Shown here: piece by piece, positions 9,124 to 18,278 of the stretch
Layout of the letters: each line of letters begins with the position of its first letter
Numbering within the stretch: the stretch's first letter is position 1
From: an uncultured Desulfobacterium sp.
GTDB lineage: Bacteria > Desulfobacterota > Desulfobacteria > Desulfobacterales > Desulfobacteraceae
Direction: 5' to 3'
Assembly: GCA_937124525.1 (NCBI GenBank)
Contig: CAKZLA010000181.1
Location: 1 to 44,787 of the forward strand
DNA: 44,787 bases
Program-made: the position numbers and the translations under genes
The notes under the pieces: model-generated
Told to the model about the DNA's origin: nothing
The model's database searches: none
Seen by the model: the letters and a program-made list of their open reading frames with translations, nothing else

Positions 9124-10530
9124 TTACCAACGTCTTTCAAATTTCTTTCTCAACAACACAGCCACCGCATTCATGGTGACAAGAAACAGTAGCAACACCA
9201 TTATTGCCGCTGATGTTTTTTCAAGAAACGCCCGCTCGGGGCTGTCAGCCCACAAAAAAATCTGTACCGGCAGTACCGTTGAGGGATCGGTGAACCCGCC
9301 GGGGATGTCCACGATAAATGCCACCATGCCGATCATCAGCAATGGCGCTGTTTCTCCCAGTGCCTGGGCCATGCCGATTATGGTACCGGTGAGCATGCCG
9401 GGCATGGCCAGGGGCAGTACATGGTGGGTAACCATCTGGGTCTTGGAGGCTCCGATGCCAAGAGCTGCCTCCCGGATGGAGGGCGGTACCGACTTGAGGG
9501 CAGCCCTTCCGGCAATGATGATGGTGGGAAGCGTCATGAGGGTCAGCACCAGCCCCCCCACCAGGGGAGCAGATCTGGGCAGCCCGAAAAGATTAAGAAA
9601 CATGGCCAGCCCCAGCAACCCAAATACAATGGAGGGCACTGCCGCAAGATTGTTGATATTGACCTCAATCACATCGGTCCAGCGATTCTTAGGGGCAAAC
9701 TCTTCAAGGTAGATGGCCGCCCCCACCCCCATGGGAAAAGAGAGTAACAGCGTGATCATCAGTGTATAAAAGGAACCGCAGGTGGCACCCCAGATACCGG
9801 CAAGTTCAGGTTCACGGGAATCACCGGAGGTGAAAAAATCCACATTAAACCGCTTCCTGATCCGTTCTTGCTCCATAAACCGGTCCACCCAGGAGATTTG
9901 CATGTCGTTAAGACGTCGGTTCACCTCAAGTCCATCTCTTTTGATGTGTCCCTTCATCAGCATGTCTACGTCATCGTCCGCCGGCACCCACAATTGAATG
10001 GTTTTACCGATATTTTCCGGGTGTTCCTGAACATATTCCATCAGCTGAAACGCTGCGCCTGAGCTGATCATGCCATACAATTGTTTCTTGGCTCGCCGCT
10101 TTTGCACCGACGGGAACATGGTCCTCAGTGAGGCTTTAATCATGCCCAGGTAATCGGCCTTTTCCAGGTGATCCACAGAAAGTTCTGCCGGGTTCAAAAA
10201 TACATCAATCTGTACCACCGTCTGCTTGAATGCAGTGTACCCGTTGCTAAAAATGGAGATAAATAAAATGGATAGAAACATCAGGCTCAACATGATGGCT
10301 GAAATACCCATCAATCGAAACCGTTTTTCCGAACGATATCGCCGGGCCAGCCCCTTTTGAACGATTTTAGCGGTCTGGGCAGGTGAACGATGCAGTGCGT
10401 CTCCATCGCCTGTTGCCCCCGGTGTTTTTCCGGCAGTGTCGTCCGTTGTTTCGGTGGGCCGTGTGTCTTTTGTCCCTTGACCAGGGATAAATCCCTGGTC
10501 TTGCACCGTTGATGTGATTTGATTACTCAT
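9124..10530 (-). CDS. pstA: Phosphate ABC permease PstA, long form
   Basis: Inner-membrane permease of the phosphate importer. The start at 10530 (MSNQITS, preceded by AGGGAG) is preferred to 10566 and gives 468 residues, against about 300 in Escherichia coli. The extra length is a polar N-terminal tail (about residues 1-55), a first membrane span near 70-90, and a large extracytoplasmic segment up to about 240. After that comes the normal permease core, with the EAA-type loop REAALGIGASKTQMVTHHVLP. The start overlaps the pstC stop by eight bases (ATGAGTAA). Similar long forms are known in other proteobacteria. Confidence 0.92.
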   Translation of the reverse strand: MSNQITSTVQDQGFIPGQGTKDTRPTETTDDTAGKTPGATGDGDALHRSPAQTAKIVQKGLARRYRSEKRFRLMGISAIMLSLMFLSILFISIFSNGYTAFKQTVVQIDVFLNPAELSVDHLEKADYLGMIKASLRTMFPSVQKRRAKKQLYGMISSGAAFQLMEYVQEHPENIGKTIQLWVPADDDVDMLMKGHIKRDGLEVNRRLNDMQISWVDRFMEQERIRKRFNVDFFTSGDSREPELAGIWGATCGSFYTLMITLLLSFPMGVGAAIYLEEFAPKNRWTDVIEVNINNLAAVPSIVFGLLGLAMFLNLFGLPRSAPLVGGLVLTLMTLPTIIIAGRAALKSVPPSIREAALGIGASKTQMVTHHVLPLAMPGMLTGTIIGMAQALGETAPLLMIGMVAFIVDIPGGFTDPSTVLPVQIFLWADSPERAFLEKTSAAIMVLLLFLVTMNAVAVLLRKKFERRW

Positions 10531-11923
10531 ATTGCTCCCTGTATTTTCGCACAACGTATAAGGCAATGATATTCAGTATCAAGGTCACCACAAACAGCAA
10601 CAGCCCCAGAGCAAAGGCCGCCAGGGTTTTGGGACTGTCAAATTCCTGATCCCCCACCAGCAGGGTTACTATCTGTACGGTAACCGTGGTGACGGTTTTT
10701 AATGGGTTGGCGGTGAGGTTTGCCGAAAGTCCGGCGGCCATGACCACGATCATGGTTTCTCCGATGGCCCGGGAAACCGCCAGCAACACCCCCCCCACAA
10801 TACCGGGAAGGGCCGCAGGAATTACCACCTGGCGGATGGTTTCCGAGTGGGTGGAGCCAAGGCCGTAGGCACCGTCCCGCAGGGACTGGGGAACGGCATT
10901 GATGACGTCATCGGAAAGTGAAGAAACGAAAGGAATAATCATGACCCCCATAACAAGGCCTGCGGCCAGTGCACTTTCAGAAGAGACGGTGACACCTATG
11001 CCGGCACCGGCGTTGCGAATCAGGGGGGCCACCACCAGGGCGGCAAAGAATCCGTATACCACCGTGGGTATACCGGCCAGGATTTCCAGCAGTGGCTTAA
11101 CAACGGCCCGTATGCGACGATTGGCATATTCAGACAGGTAAATGGCCGACATGAGTCCTATGGGGACAGCCACAAACATGGCAATGGCTGAGACCATAAG
11201 TGTGCCTGTCAAAACCGGTATGGCACCAAAGGCACCGGATGACCCTACCTGGTCGGCCCGGATGGCCATCTGTGGGCTCCATTCCAGGCCGAAAAGAAAA
11301 TCCGTAAGGGGGATGGTTTTGAAGAATCGCAGGGCTTCATACAGAACAGAAAGCACTATGCCGATGGTGGTGAGGATGGCAACGGTGGAACAGCTGATAA
11401 GCAGCACCTGCACCATCTTTTCCACATGATTTCTGGCCCGTAAATCGGGAGAAATCAGTTTCCATACGGCAAGGGCTCCCCCCATGGCAACCACCAGTAC
11501 AATTACCCACAAGGCTGCACGGCTTATTCCTCTAAGATGATTATAGTGATCTGCCGCCAACTGCATCACGGCATCCACCTCTCTTGAGACGATATTGCCG
11601 TTGACCAGATTGCCGATGTCGTTGATGATCAGGTTCAGTCGATCCGCAGGAAGGGACTGTATTTCATGGGGTAGCTGGGATACCACAAGTTTAATGATAA
11701 TGCCCGGCTCAATCATAATCCAGACTGAAAATACAATTAAAGCGGGTATGGCGCACCACAGGGCGGTCAGGGTGCCGTAATATGCTGGACGGGAGTGCAG
11801 GGATGCTGGCCCACCCTCCACCTTAGAAACGGAAAACGCCTGGCGCTTTCCCAGATAAAATACTGCTGCGGAAAGCAGCAGCAATACAATGATCAAATTG
11901 GATGGTGTCAAAACAGCCCCCAC
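10523..11923 (-). CDS. pstC: Phosphate ABC permease PstC, long form
   Basis: Partner permease of PstA, 466 residues, longer than the usual ~320. An N-terminal span (about 8-23), a second near 50-70 and a large extracytoplasmic segment precede the conserved core. The core carries the EAA-type loop RDGAYGLGSTHSETIRQVVIP. The start is a GTG at 11923 with no strong Shine-Dalgarno sequence. The next in-frame TTG, preceded by GGGGG, is an alternative that removes only four residues. It is the first gene of the pstCASB-phoU unit. Confidence 0.93.
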   Translation of the reverse strand: MGAVLTPSNLIIVLLLLSAAVFYLGKRQAFSVSKVEGGPASLHSRPAYYGTLTALWCAIPALIVFSVWIMIEPGIIIKLVVSQLPHEIQSLPADRLNLIINDIGNLVNGNIVSREVDAVMQLAADHYNHLRGISRAALWVIVLVVAMGGALAVWKLISPDLRARNHVEKMVQVLLISCSTVAILTTIGIVLSVLYEALRFFKTIPLTDFLFGLEWSPQMAIRADQVGSSGAFGAIPVLTGTLMVSAIAMFVAVPIGLMSAIYLSEYANRRIRAVVKPLLEILAGIPTVVYGFFAALVVAPLIRNAGAGIGVTVSSESALAAGLVMGVMIIPFVSSLSDDVINAVPQSLRDGAYGLGSTHSETIRQVVIPAALPGIVGGVLLAVSRAIGETMIVVMAAGLSANLTANPLKTVTTVTVQIVTLLVGDQEFDSPKTLAAFALGLLLFVVTLILNIIALYVVRKYREQYE

Positions 11924-11975
11924 TTTATGGTTTCATGGCCACTCATTTTTTTGATGACCATCAATTCATGCAAGT

Positions 11976-12006
11976 TTAGTATATATCTGTTTAACATTAG
12001 TTAAAG
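11976..12006 (-). promoter_or_regulatory. Candidate Pho-type promoter upstream of pstC
   Basis: On the minus strand, TTTAAC-TAAT-GTTAAA (11990-12005) forms a palindrome with 6-bp arms. It also reads as TTAAC-like direct repeats about 11 bp apart, the spacing expected of a PhoB/PhoP site. It is followed by TATACT as a possible -10 box, with the repeat overlying the -35 position. Binding by a Pho regulator is inferred from location and repeat form only. Confidence 0.4.
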
Positions 12007-12155
12007 TTTAGGGTGGTGTGAGGATTTTGTTAGGGAATGAATTTTTCCTGTTTAACCCCATGGGCAAGCTCCAGTGGAAAGAGCCATAACCCATGCCTGA
12101 CATTGTCTTCCACAAATTCACGGCATCATTATTTTGCAAGGTACCAGTTGAGTTT

Positions 12156-14558
12156 CTATGCACCGGGCTTGTTTCGGGTCTCTCTGTCCACGTATAAAAT
12201 AATGAGGTAGATGAACTGTTTGAGCTGCTTTGGGGAGAGTGTTTCCTCTAAAAACGAAGCTCTTATGGATTTGATAAAGCTCAATAAATCCGTTTCCCCA
12301 AGGATGTTGGAAATGGCTTCGCGGCAGTCCGGGTCCCGGGAGGTTGCCCAGAGATCCATGTGGGCAAAGGCTTCCTGGAGCATTGCCATCCCTTGGTCCA
12401 TCTGTTTTTTTTTCAACTGGTCAATGTAATAATTTTCCGCTTTACGGTTAAAGGTGTCACTACTTAGTTGCATGGGCAATCTTTTACGTGTGTCACCCAG
12501 AATGCCGTTGACCAGACGTCCACTGGCGGAAAACAGATCCGGTGCGTGAAGACGTGCCATTAGATCGGAAAGAACTCCTTTCATGCGTTGCTGGGCCACG
12601 AGTTCACGGCCATCGGTGTGGATGATGTTAACCAGAGTTTTTAAATAATCCATGCGGTGCACCCGGGTGTATCCGGGGTACCGTCTGCTGGCCCGGGTTT
12701 TGGGAACCTGTGACATTATTTTTTTTAGAAACAGATTGCCGGTGTTGGCTTTGACGTAAAAAGTGGGCAGATTGATGGCGCTGCCGAAAAAAATTTGCCT
12801 GCGCTCGCTCTCCACATGGGGTGTATCCGGGATGGTGGCATGGGTCACTTGGCCGGAGAATATATAATGATACGCCAGACTGGTTATGAGGTTCTGCAGG
12901 TCCAGGGCTCCCCCCATGTCCGTTAAAATATTTTCAAAAATACTATGGTATCGATGTTCAAATCCGCTAAAACCCATATCAGAGAAGGATCGCATGCGTA
13001 CCAACTGGTAAAGCGGCATGCGGGTGTCAAATACCCCCATCTGGGAAAGATCTTCTTTAAGCCGATCTCCGTTGCCCAGGGTGCCGTCAAGTTCCGGGCT
13101 TTCATGGGTGCTCATCAGGGATACAAAATAATCAATTAGCCGGTAATCGGGGATAAAATCTCCCTGGAGGAAAAAAGTGCGGCTTACGAGCCTGTCCAGC
13201 CACATGGGCCCGAAGGGGGTGATGGGTTTACCCAGAATACTGATGCTGGCCTTTTTTTTCCATCGCCTCCATATCATGCGAAGATGGGTATAGTCTATCT
13301 CATGGGGAAGAAAGCCCAGGGCCTGTTCCGGGTGGAAGTCTTCAAAACCCAGCCGGTAGGGAGCCGCACTGTAAGTACTGGGAAAAAGAGGAAGGAAATG
13401 CTCCACAATCTTGATCACCAGATCCCCAAGCTGTTTCTCATGAAAGGCCGTAAAGCCGGATCCCGGATCTTTTAACAGACGTCCCAGCTTGCGGCTGCCC
13501 ATGCTGATGTGGGTGCCGTTGTTGGCAAGGCTGATGTTGGAGCTGTTGGGTAGAACCCCAAGATTCGTTGTGATGATACCGGCTTCCTTTAATTTGCCAA
13601 GGCTGTTAATGCGGCTTCTACTGAGAACCTTGTGGCACAATTTCATATAACTGTGCTTTTCCTCTCCCCGGGTCCAACCCGACAGACAGGGGCTCATGAA
13701 CAGGTGTCGATAGAAAGTATCGGGAATGGCATCGTTGAGCTCTTTTTGCCACAGGGGAGGGGAGGCTGAAAAAAATACCTGTACGGTCTGTCCATGGGTC
13801 GTGAGGCAGAATTTCTTCTGGGCATATTGCACCAATAGCTGGGTAAATACGAACCGGATTAAGGTCTCCCGGGCCATCAGGGGCCCCACTCCCCGGGAAG
13901 AATCTGCCTGGACCGGATAAAAGGAAAAGGTTTCCGGAGAGGTGTTGTCATTGAGAAAATGGGCCATCATCTTTTCCCCGGTGATGCGAATAAAGGGGTG
14001 ACGACTCTGGTCTGCTCCCATGGCATCTGCCAGGGAAAGTTTTAACAAATAGCTCACAGGGATACGGATAAATGCTTCTCCATCCTGTTTAAAATGGAAA
14101 ATGTCTGCATCATTTCTCCGGGGCGAATCGGGTTCTGTTTTATCCGACTTTAAATCCGAATTAAAAATGTGGTGGGCATAGGTGTTCAATGCCTTCAGGG
14201 GCAACCTCACCCAGCTGCCGGCCCAGTTATTTACTTTCCCGGGGGGCAGCAGTTTTTCAAGGGTGTCCATGGTTTTTCTGGAGGTGTCCCCGGAAGCGGT
14301 GCGTCGGATGAGGTTTTTATAATAACTGGAGGTTTCAATGGCAATGGCCAGATCAATGTCCTGTTTTTTCCCCTGTACCATTGTCTGGAATTCATTTTCC
14401 ACACCAGCGGTGACATCCCGGGGCGAAAAGGGCAGGGATGCCGGGTAATTGTCGCTGGATGGGGGCTTTATTTCCATGATTTCCAAAAGATGTGAAAGGG
14501 TCATGGGAAGGGGATCTGTGTCACCCACATTTTCCAGAAGTTTGGGTTTGGCTGTCAT
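12156..14558 (-). CDS. Large cytoplasmic protein of unknown function
   Basis: I do not recognise this protein. From the ATG at 14558 (MTAKPKLLENVG) it has 800 residues. A longer frame to 14687 exists, but its extra N-terminus would run back through the end of the DksA-like gene and looks non-coding. There is no signal peptide or clear membrane span; it is rich in K, R and aromatic residues and looks mostly helical. Distinct segments include SNISLANNGTHISMGSRKLG in the middle, a basic patch IWRRWKKKASIS, and a helical C-terminus. It starts 22 bases after the DksA-like gene ends, so the two are probably co-transcribed. It could be a stress-related or regulatory factor, but no function can be assigned. 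Confidence 0.75.
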   Translation of the reverse strand: MTAKPKLLENVGDTDPLPMTLSHLLEIMEIKPPSSDNYPASLPFSPRDVTAGVENEFQTMVQGKKQDIDLAIAIETSSYYKNLIRRTASGDTSRKTMDTLEKLLPPGKVNNWAGSWVRLPLKALNTYAHHIFNSDLKSDKTEPDSPRRNDADIFHFKQDGEAFIRIPVSYLLKLSLADAMGADQSRHPFIRITGEKMMAHFLNDNTSPETFSFYPVQADSSRGVGPLMARETLIRFVFTQLLVQYAQKKFCLTTHGQTVQVFFSASPPLWQKELNDAIPDTFYRHLFMSPCLSGWTRGEEKHSYMKLCHKVLSRSRINSLGKLKEAGIITTNLGVLPNSSNISLANNGTHISMGSRKLGRLLKDPGSGFTAFHEKQLGDLVIKIVEHFLPLFPSTYSAAPYRLGFEDFHPEQALGFLPHEIDYTHLRMIWRRWKKKASISILGKPITPFGPMWLDRLVSRTFFLQGDFIPDYRLIDYFVSLMSTHESPELDGTLGNGDRLKEDLSQMGVFDTRMPLYQLVRMRSFSDMGFSGFEHRYHSIFENILTDMGGALDLQNLITSLAYHYIFSGQVTHATIPDTPHVESERRQIFFGSAINLPTFYVKANTGNLFLKKIMSQVPKTRASRRYPGYTRVHRMDYLKTLVNIIHTDGRELVAQQRMKGVLSDLMARLHAPDLFSASGRLVNGILGDTRKRLPMQLSSDTFNRKAENYYIDQLKKKQMDQGMAMLQEAFAHMDLWATSRDPDCREAISNILGETDLLSFIKSIRASFLEETLSPKQLKQFIYLIILYVDRETRNKPGA

Positions 14559-14580
14559 GGGATGATTTCTCTTTTTTGAA

Positions 14581-15027
14581 TCAGGCACAGGGTTGATAAT
14601 GGCGCACAGGGGGATAAATGCCTGGCTCTCTGCCCGGCACCTCAAAGAGTTCCAGTGCTTCCACGGACATATTGGCAAAGGGTACACTTTTCAACCGTTT
14701 CAGACCAATGGGGCTTCCGGTGAGCTCACAATAGCCGAACTGACCGGTTTTCATGCGTTTTAGGGCATTATTGATCTGGTTGAGCCGTTGGCTGTGGCGT
14801 TCGTAATTGCCAAGATCCCGATCCATGTCCATGTAATAATTGCTTCGGTCAATAATATCTGCCGGGTTGGTTCTAAATCGTTTGATCCTGGCCTTGATCT
14901 TCAGTGCTTTTTCCTGCAATTCTATTTTCTGTTCCATGAGTTTTTCTTTAAAATAGATTATCTGCCTGCGATTCATGTAAGGTTCATCTTCTGTGGGGCG
15001 ATAGGTGTCTATTATTGCCTGTGTCAT
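14581..15027 (-). CDS. DksA/TraR-family protein lacking the zinc-finger cysteines
   Basis: DksA-like transcription factor, 148 residues. It has an N-terminal helix, a coiled coil (about 25-95) with DIIDRS at 57-62 at its tip (classic DksA has DxxDxA), and the C-terminal globular part GYCELTGSPIGLKRLKSVPFAN. Classic DksA has four zinc cysteines. Here the equivalent positions read C100, T103, S121 and A124, so only one remains. This resembles zinc-independent DksA2 paralogues, which replace DksA under zinc limitation. The protein should still enter the RNA polymerase secondary channel, acting with ppGpp. GGAG precedes the ATG. Confidence 0.85.
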   Translation of the reverse strand: MTQAIIDTYRPTEDEPYMNRRQIIYFKEKLMEQKIELQEKALKIKARIKRFRTNPADIIDRSNYYMDMDRDLGNYERHSQRLNQINNALKRMKTGQFGYCELTGSPIGLKRLKSVPFANMSVEALELFEVPGREPGIYPPVRHYQPCA

Positions 15028-15575
15028 GATTCATCTCCTTTACGTTTGATTAAATTTTTTAAAAATCAATGTGTTCGTTGATAAATTCAAGTTGCCAAAG
15101 TAAGAACCTGCCCAGTTGAGTTTTTGGCTTATGTTTGATCTGGCATTCAACATGAACCAGGTTGCTTATGTCTCGCGGCGCATTTGCCTTAGATTTTGAC
15201 GACACCCTACCATTGGAATGTTCGTATTTAATTTGTCATTGATTATGAATTGATTATTTCTGGATGGATCACACCATTGGCCATTGGAATGGTGCAAGGG
15301 GGCAGGCAGAATCTTTTCCCAGGGTGGATGCCAGCAGGTCAGAATCCCGGGGTATGGCGGGGTTTGTTTTAAAATTGATGGTGAAATTGGTAGATGGGCA
15401 AAAATCTTTTCGGCGTAAACCAGAGCTTGGGTTTGAACACTATGCCGATATTATAGAATGCCCTGTGGCGATTCAAATAGACCGATTATCTTTATATTCT
15501 TGCATGATCGACCTAAATTAAGACGGATTTTCATTGCTGTTGTCACGGAAAAATTGGCAGCCTGTCTGAATGGCA
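15028..15575. other. Intergenic region with no convincing gene
   Basis: This 548-base stretch separates the DksA-like gene from the polyferredoxin gene. It has several CCATTGG copies around 15211-15290, including CACCATT/AATGGTG arms. A plus-strand open frame (15264-15521) has no ribosome binding site and no familiar sequence. I see no pseudogene homology. It should contain the promoter of the dksA-like gene. Confidence 0.35.
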
Positions 15576-17147
15576 TCAAAACGGAAAGTCTTCGGCGGCA
15601 TCTTCCTTGATTTTTTTCGTTACAGGTTTTTGGGCAATTTTGTGTACAGGATTCCCGTCCACATAAATCGCCCTGTACGGCCTGGTGGGGCAGGCATGTT
15701 CACACCCCCCACAGCCGATACAGATGTCCGGATTGACTTCCGGGATAACAAGCTTTCGACCTGCCGCATTCAGATAGGGCACCATGTGCACCGCCTTGGT
15801 CGGACAGTGCTCGGAACAGGCCCCGCAGTTGGTTTTGTCCGTATAGACCACACAGTTTCCTTTGATGAATTGGGCCACCCCGATCTGGGTAGTCTGTTTT
15901 CGTCCATCCTGAAGCGTCAGGATGGCCCCGCTGGGGCAGACATCCATGCAGGCTGTGCATTCATAGTTGCAGTGGCCAGCCTGAAAGTCCATCTGTGGCT
16001 GCATGAAGCCGGACAAACCGTACTTTAGAAATGAGGGAACAAGTACCCGGGACGGGCAGACGCTGACGCACAGATGGCAGGCCGTGCAGGTGGCGGTGAA
16101 CTGTGCGACGCTCACCGACCCGGGGGGTGATATGGGACAGGTCCTTTTTTCGGGAATGGTTGTGGGTCGGCTCTGAATGAGTTCATTGGGTTGACCGGCT
16201 GCATCGTTAATCATCCCTACACTCCCCAGCACAAGGCCGAGCATGAATTCCCGACGTCCTGATCCCTGTAGATCCCGGCGGGTACGCCGTTGCCATCCAT
16301 TTTCAAAACTTAAGGCCTGCTCCGGACAGGCGACCAGGCAGTTGTAACAGGACACGCACCGGCTCACATCAATGGTCATTTCCTGGAGATTTATGCAGCC
16401 AGCCTTGCATACGCCTTCGCATTGTTTACAGCCCTTGCAGGCCTCAGGAGCAATGCAGATTTTGAACCACGAAAATTTTGAAAAACAGCCGAGCAGGGCA
16501 CCCACCGGGCAAATGGTGTTGCAGTACAGGCGACCGTGCCTTGCACCCATCCATCCCACTAAGAACAGCCAGGCCAAAGATACGCCGACAGATACCGGGG
16601 CTACCACCTGCCATTGGACCCGGTAGAGGGCATGGCCCCCCAGGGATTCCACCAGGGGGACCATCAGGTTGTTCATCCCGATGGTAAGCGGCCGTATCAG
16701 ATTGGAAAGTATCCGGCCAAAGCTGCTGAAGGGATCAATAAGATTGAGCAGAAGGCCGCTGCCCGTTAAAAAAAGCAGAACCGTCAGGGAAAAAAGTGTA
16801 TACCGGAGAATGTTGTGGGGCCTGGAATAAGAATATCGATGGCGCTTTTGTTTTTTCTTCCGGGTCAGGCGGCCCATCAGGTCCTGGAAGGTTCCAAAAG
16901 GGCAGACGGTGGCGCAGTAAACCCGGCCCAAGAGCAGGGTGATGAGCAGGACCATAATAAATCCTGTAGCCCCAAGGACGGCACCGTTAATGAATTTAAG
17001 CAGGGAGGGAACAAATTGCAGATAGAGCAGTTCCCCTGCAATGGACCGTATACCGGTATTCTGGAAATCCAGGAACAAAAGGGCGATCAGCAAAAAGAAG
17101 ACAAGAGATACGGTCACCCGAAGCGGTTTGAGGTGGTGAAGTTTCAT
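15576..17147 (-). CDS. Membrane polyferredoxin of the NapH/NosR type
   Basis: Inner-membrane electron-transfer protein, 523 residues. The N-terminal third has about five membrane spans with two cytoplasmic CxxxCP motifs (YCATVCPFG and YCNTICPVG), the hallmark of NapH/MauN/NosR/CcoG-type proteins. The rest is a soluble polyferredoxin with successive clusters: CKGCKQCEGVC, CVSCYNCLVACP, CTACHLCVSVCP, CTACMDVCP, CGACSEHCP and CIGCGGCEHACP. About five [4Fe-4S] centres are likely. It begins four bases after the DUF362 gene and so is translationally linked to it. It probably moves electrons between the quinone pool and a periplasmic or cytoplasmic partner. Confidence 0.87.
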   Translation of the reverse strand: MKLHHLKPLRVTVSLVFFLLIALLFLDFQNTGIRSIAGELLYLQFVPSLLKFINGAVLGATGFIMVLLITLLLGRVYCATVCPFGTFQDLMGRLTRKKKQKRHRYSYSRPHNILRYTLFSLTVLLFLTGSGLLLNLIDPFSSFGRILSNLIRPLTIGMNNLMVPLVESLGGHALYRVQWQVVAPVSVGVSLAWLFLVGWMGARHGRLYCNTICPVGALLGCFSKFSWFKICIAPEACKGCKQCEGVCKAGCINLQEMTIDVSRCVSCYNCLVACPEQALSFENGWQRRTRRDLQGSGRREFMLGLVLGSVGMINDAAGQPNELIQSRPTTIPEKRTCPISPPGSVSVAQFTATCTACHLCVSVCPSRVLVPSFLKYGLSGFMQPQMDFQAGHCNYECTACMDVCPSGAILTLQDGRKQTTQIGVAQFIKGNCVVYTDKTNCGACSEHCPTKAVHMVPYLNAAGRKLVIPEVNPDICIGCGGCEHACPTRPYRAIYVDGNPVHKIAQKPVTKKIKEDAAEDFPF

Positions 17148-17151
17148 GGTG

Positions 17152-18072
17152 CTATAATTTGATCCGATTGATTGACAGTGCCCCCAAGTCCATCCGGCCC
17201 AGGTTCATTTCTGAGGCGATCCGAATGTGGTGGATATCTGATGGTTCCACACCGAATAGCTTTGCCGCAGCCGCATCCGCCGCCAGAAAATCCGTTGAGA
17301 CAACCTGGGCCTTCATGGACACCACATCGTTGACCGACACTCCGCGGGGACCGTTGCGCTTCATGACGTTGTAAGCATCCACCACCGTAAGATCGGGTTT
17401 ACGGAAGGAGGCAAAATCGGCGATGCACTGATGAAGGTCGTTCCTGTGCCAGTAAGCCCGGTCCCAGACCACGCCCATCATATTTTTCATGCCGATGGTG
17501 ACCATGGAAGAGCTGTGGTGTTTCAACACCGGAACATTGATAAACACATCCGCATCCAGAAGTGCCTCGTGCACCCTGGCCTGGGTAAGGCGTTTTCCCA
17601 TGGGCACGGAAACCTTCCGATAGTAGCCTTGGCTGTCTCCTGAAACCATTTTCCCGCCGGCTTGCTTTACCACACTCTCTATGCCGCTGTTCCTGTAGCA
17701 TCTCATCCATTGGTCGCAGGTATGATCGAACACTGAAACCTCTTTGGCCCCTGCTGACAGGCATTTTTCGATAATACGGCCCACAAGTTTGGGGTGGGTG
17801 TTGCCGGCACGCTCGGGCGGCACGTCCCAGCCGATGTTCGGTTTTACCAGTACCTTGCTGCCCTTTGGAACAAACACCTGCATACCGCCAAGGGACGCAA
17901 TGGCCCGATCAAACATCACTTCAGGTTCGCCACCCTTCACGGCAACAAGATCATATGGTGCGGCAGATGTCTGAGGTGCTGCAACAAGTTCGGTTACGTT
18001 TCCAAAAGCCAGTGTGGACCCGGCAGCGATCCCGCCGCCAATGGCCTTTTTTAAAAAATCACGACGATCCAT
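17152..18072 (-). CDS. Tat-exported DUF362 protein
   Basis: DUF362-domain protein, 306 residues. The N-terminus MDRRDFLKKAIGGGIAAG is a Tat signal, so it is exported folded, probably with a cofactor. The core has the DUF362 features VLVKPNIGWD, FDHTCDQWMRC, VFINVPVLKHH and NMMGVVWDR. The family is often encoded beside NapH-like polyferredoxins, as here. GGGGAGG precedes the ATG. No cysteine cluster of its own is evident. Its biochemical role is unknown in the family; an electron-transfer or sensing partner of the polyferredoxin is the best guess. Confidence 0.85.
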   Translation of the reverse strand: MDRRDFLKKAIGGGIAAGSTLAFGNVTELVAAPQTSAAPYDLVAVKGGEPEVMFDRAIASLGGMQVFVPKGSKVLVKPNIGWDVPPERAGNTHPKLVGRIIEKCLSAGAKEVSVFDHTCDQWMRCYRNSGIESVVKQAGGKMVSGDSQGYYRKVSVPMGKRLTQARVHEALLDADVFINVPVLKHHSSSMVTIGMKNMMGVVWDRAYWHRNDLHQCIADFASFRKPDLTVVDAYNVMKRNGPRGVSVNDVVSMKAQVVSTDFLAADAAAAKLFGVEPSDIHHIRIASEMNLGRMDLGALSINRIKL

Positions 18073-18278
18073 GGCATCCTCCCCTTTGTTTGGGTTGAAT
18101 TATTGTCAAATCTTCAGGTTAAAAATCCCTTGCCCAGCGGACTGAAGGGAACGTCACTCCGTATACACCATATTTTACCTTGAGTCGGCAATAGGTGCAA
18201 TGTCATCTTTCAGGTTATCTGGATATCCGTCGATCATATCACCGGTCACCGCCACAAAATCAGGGGGCAATGCTCTAC

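Noticed and set aside
15264..15521. 85-codon plus-strand open frame
   Set aside because: No ribosome binding site, no familiar motif and low-quality composition; treated as chance.
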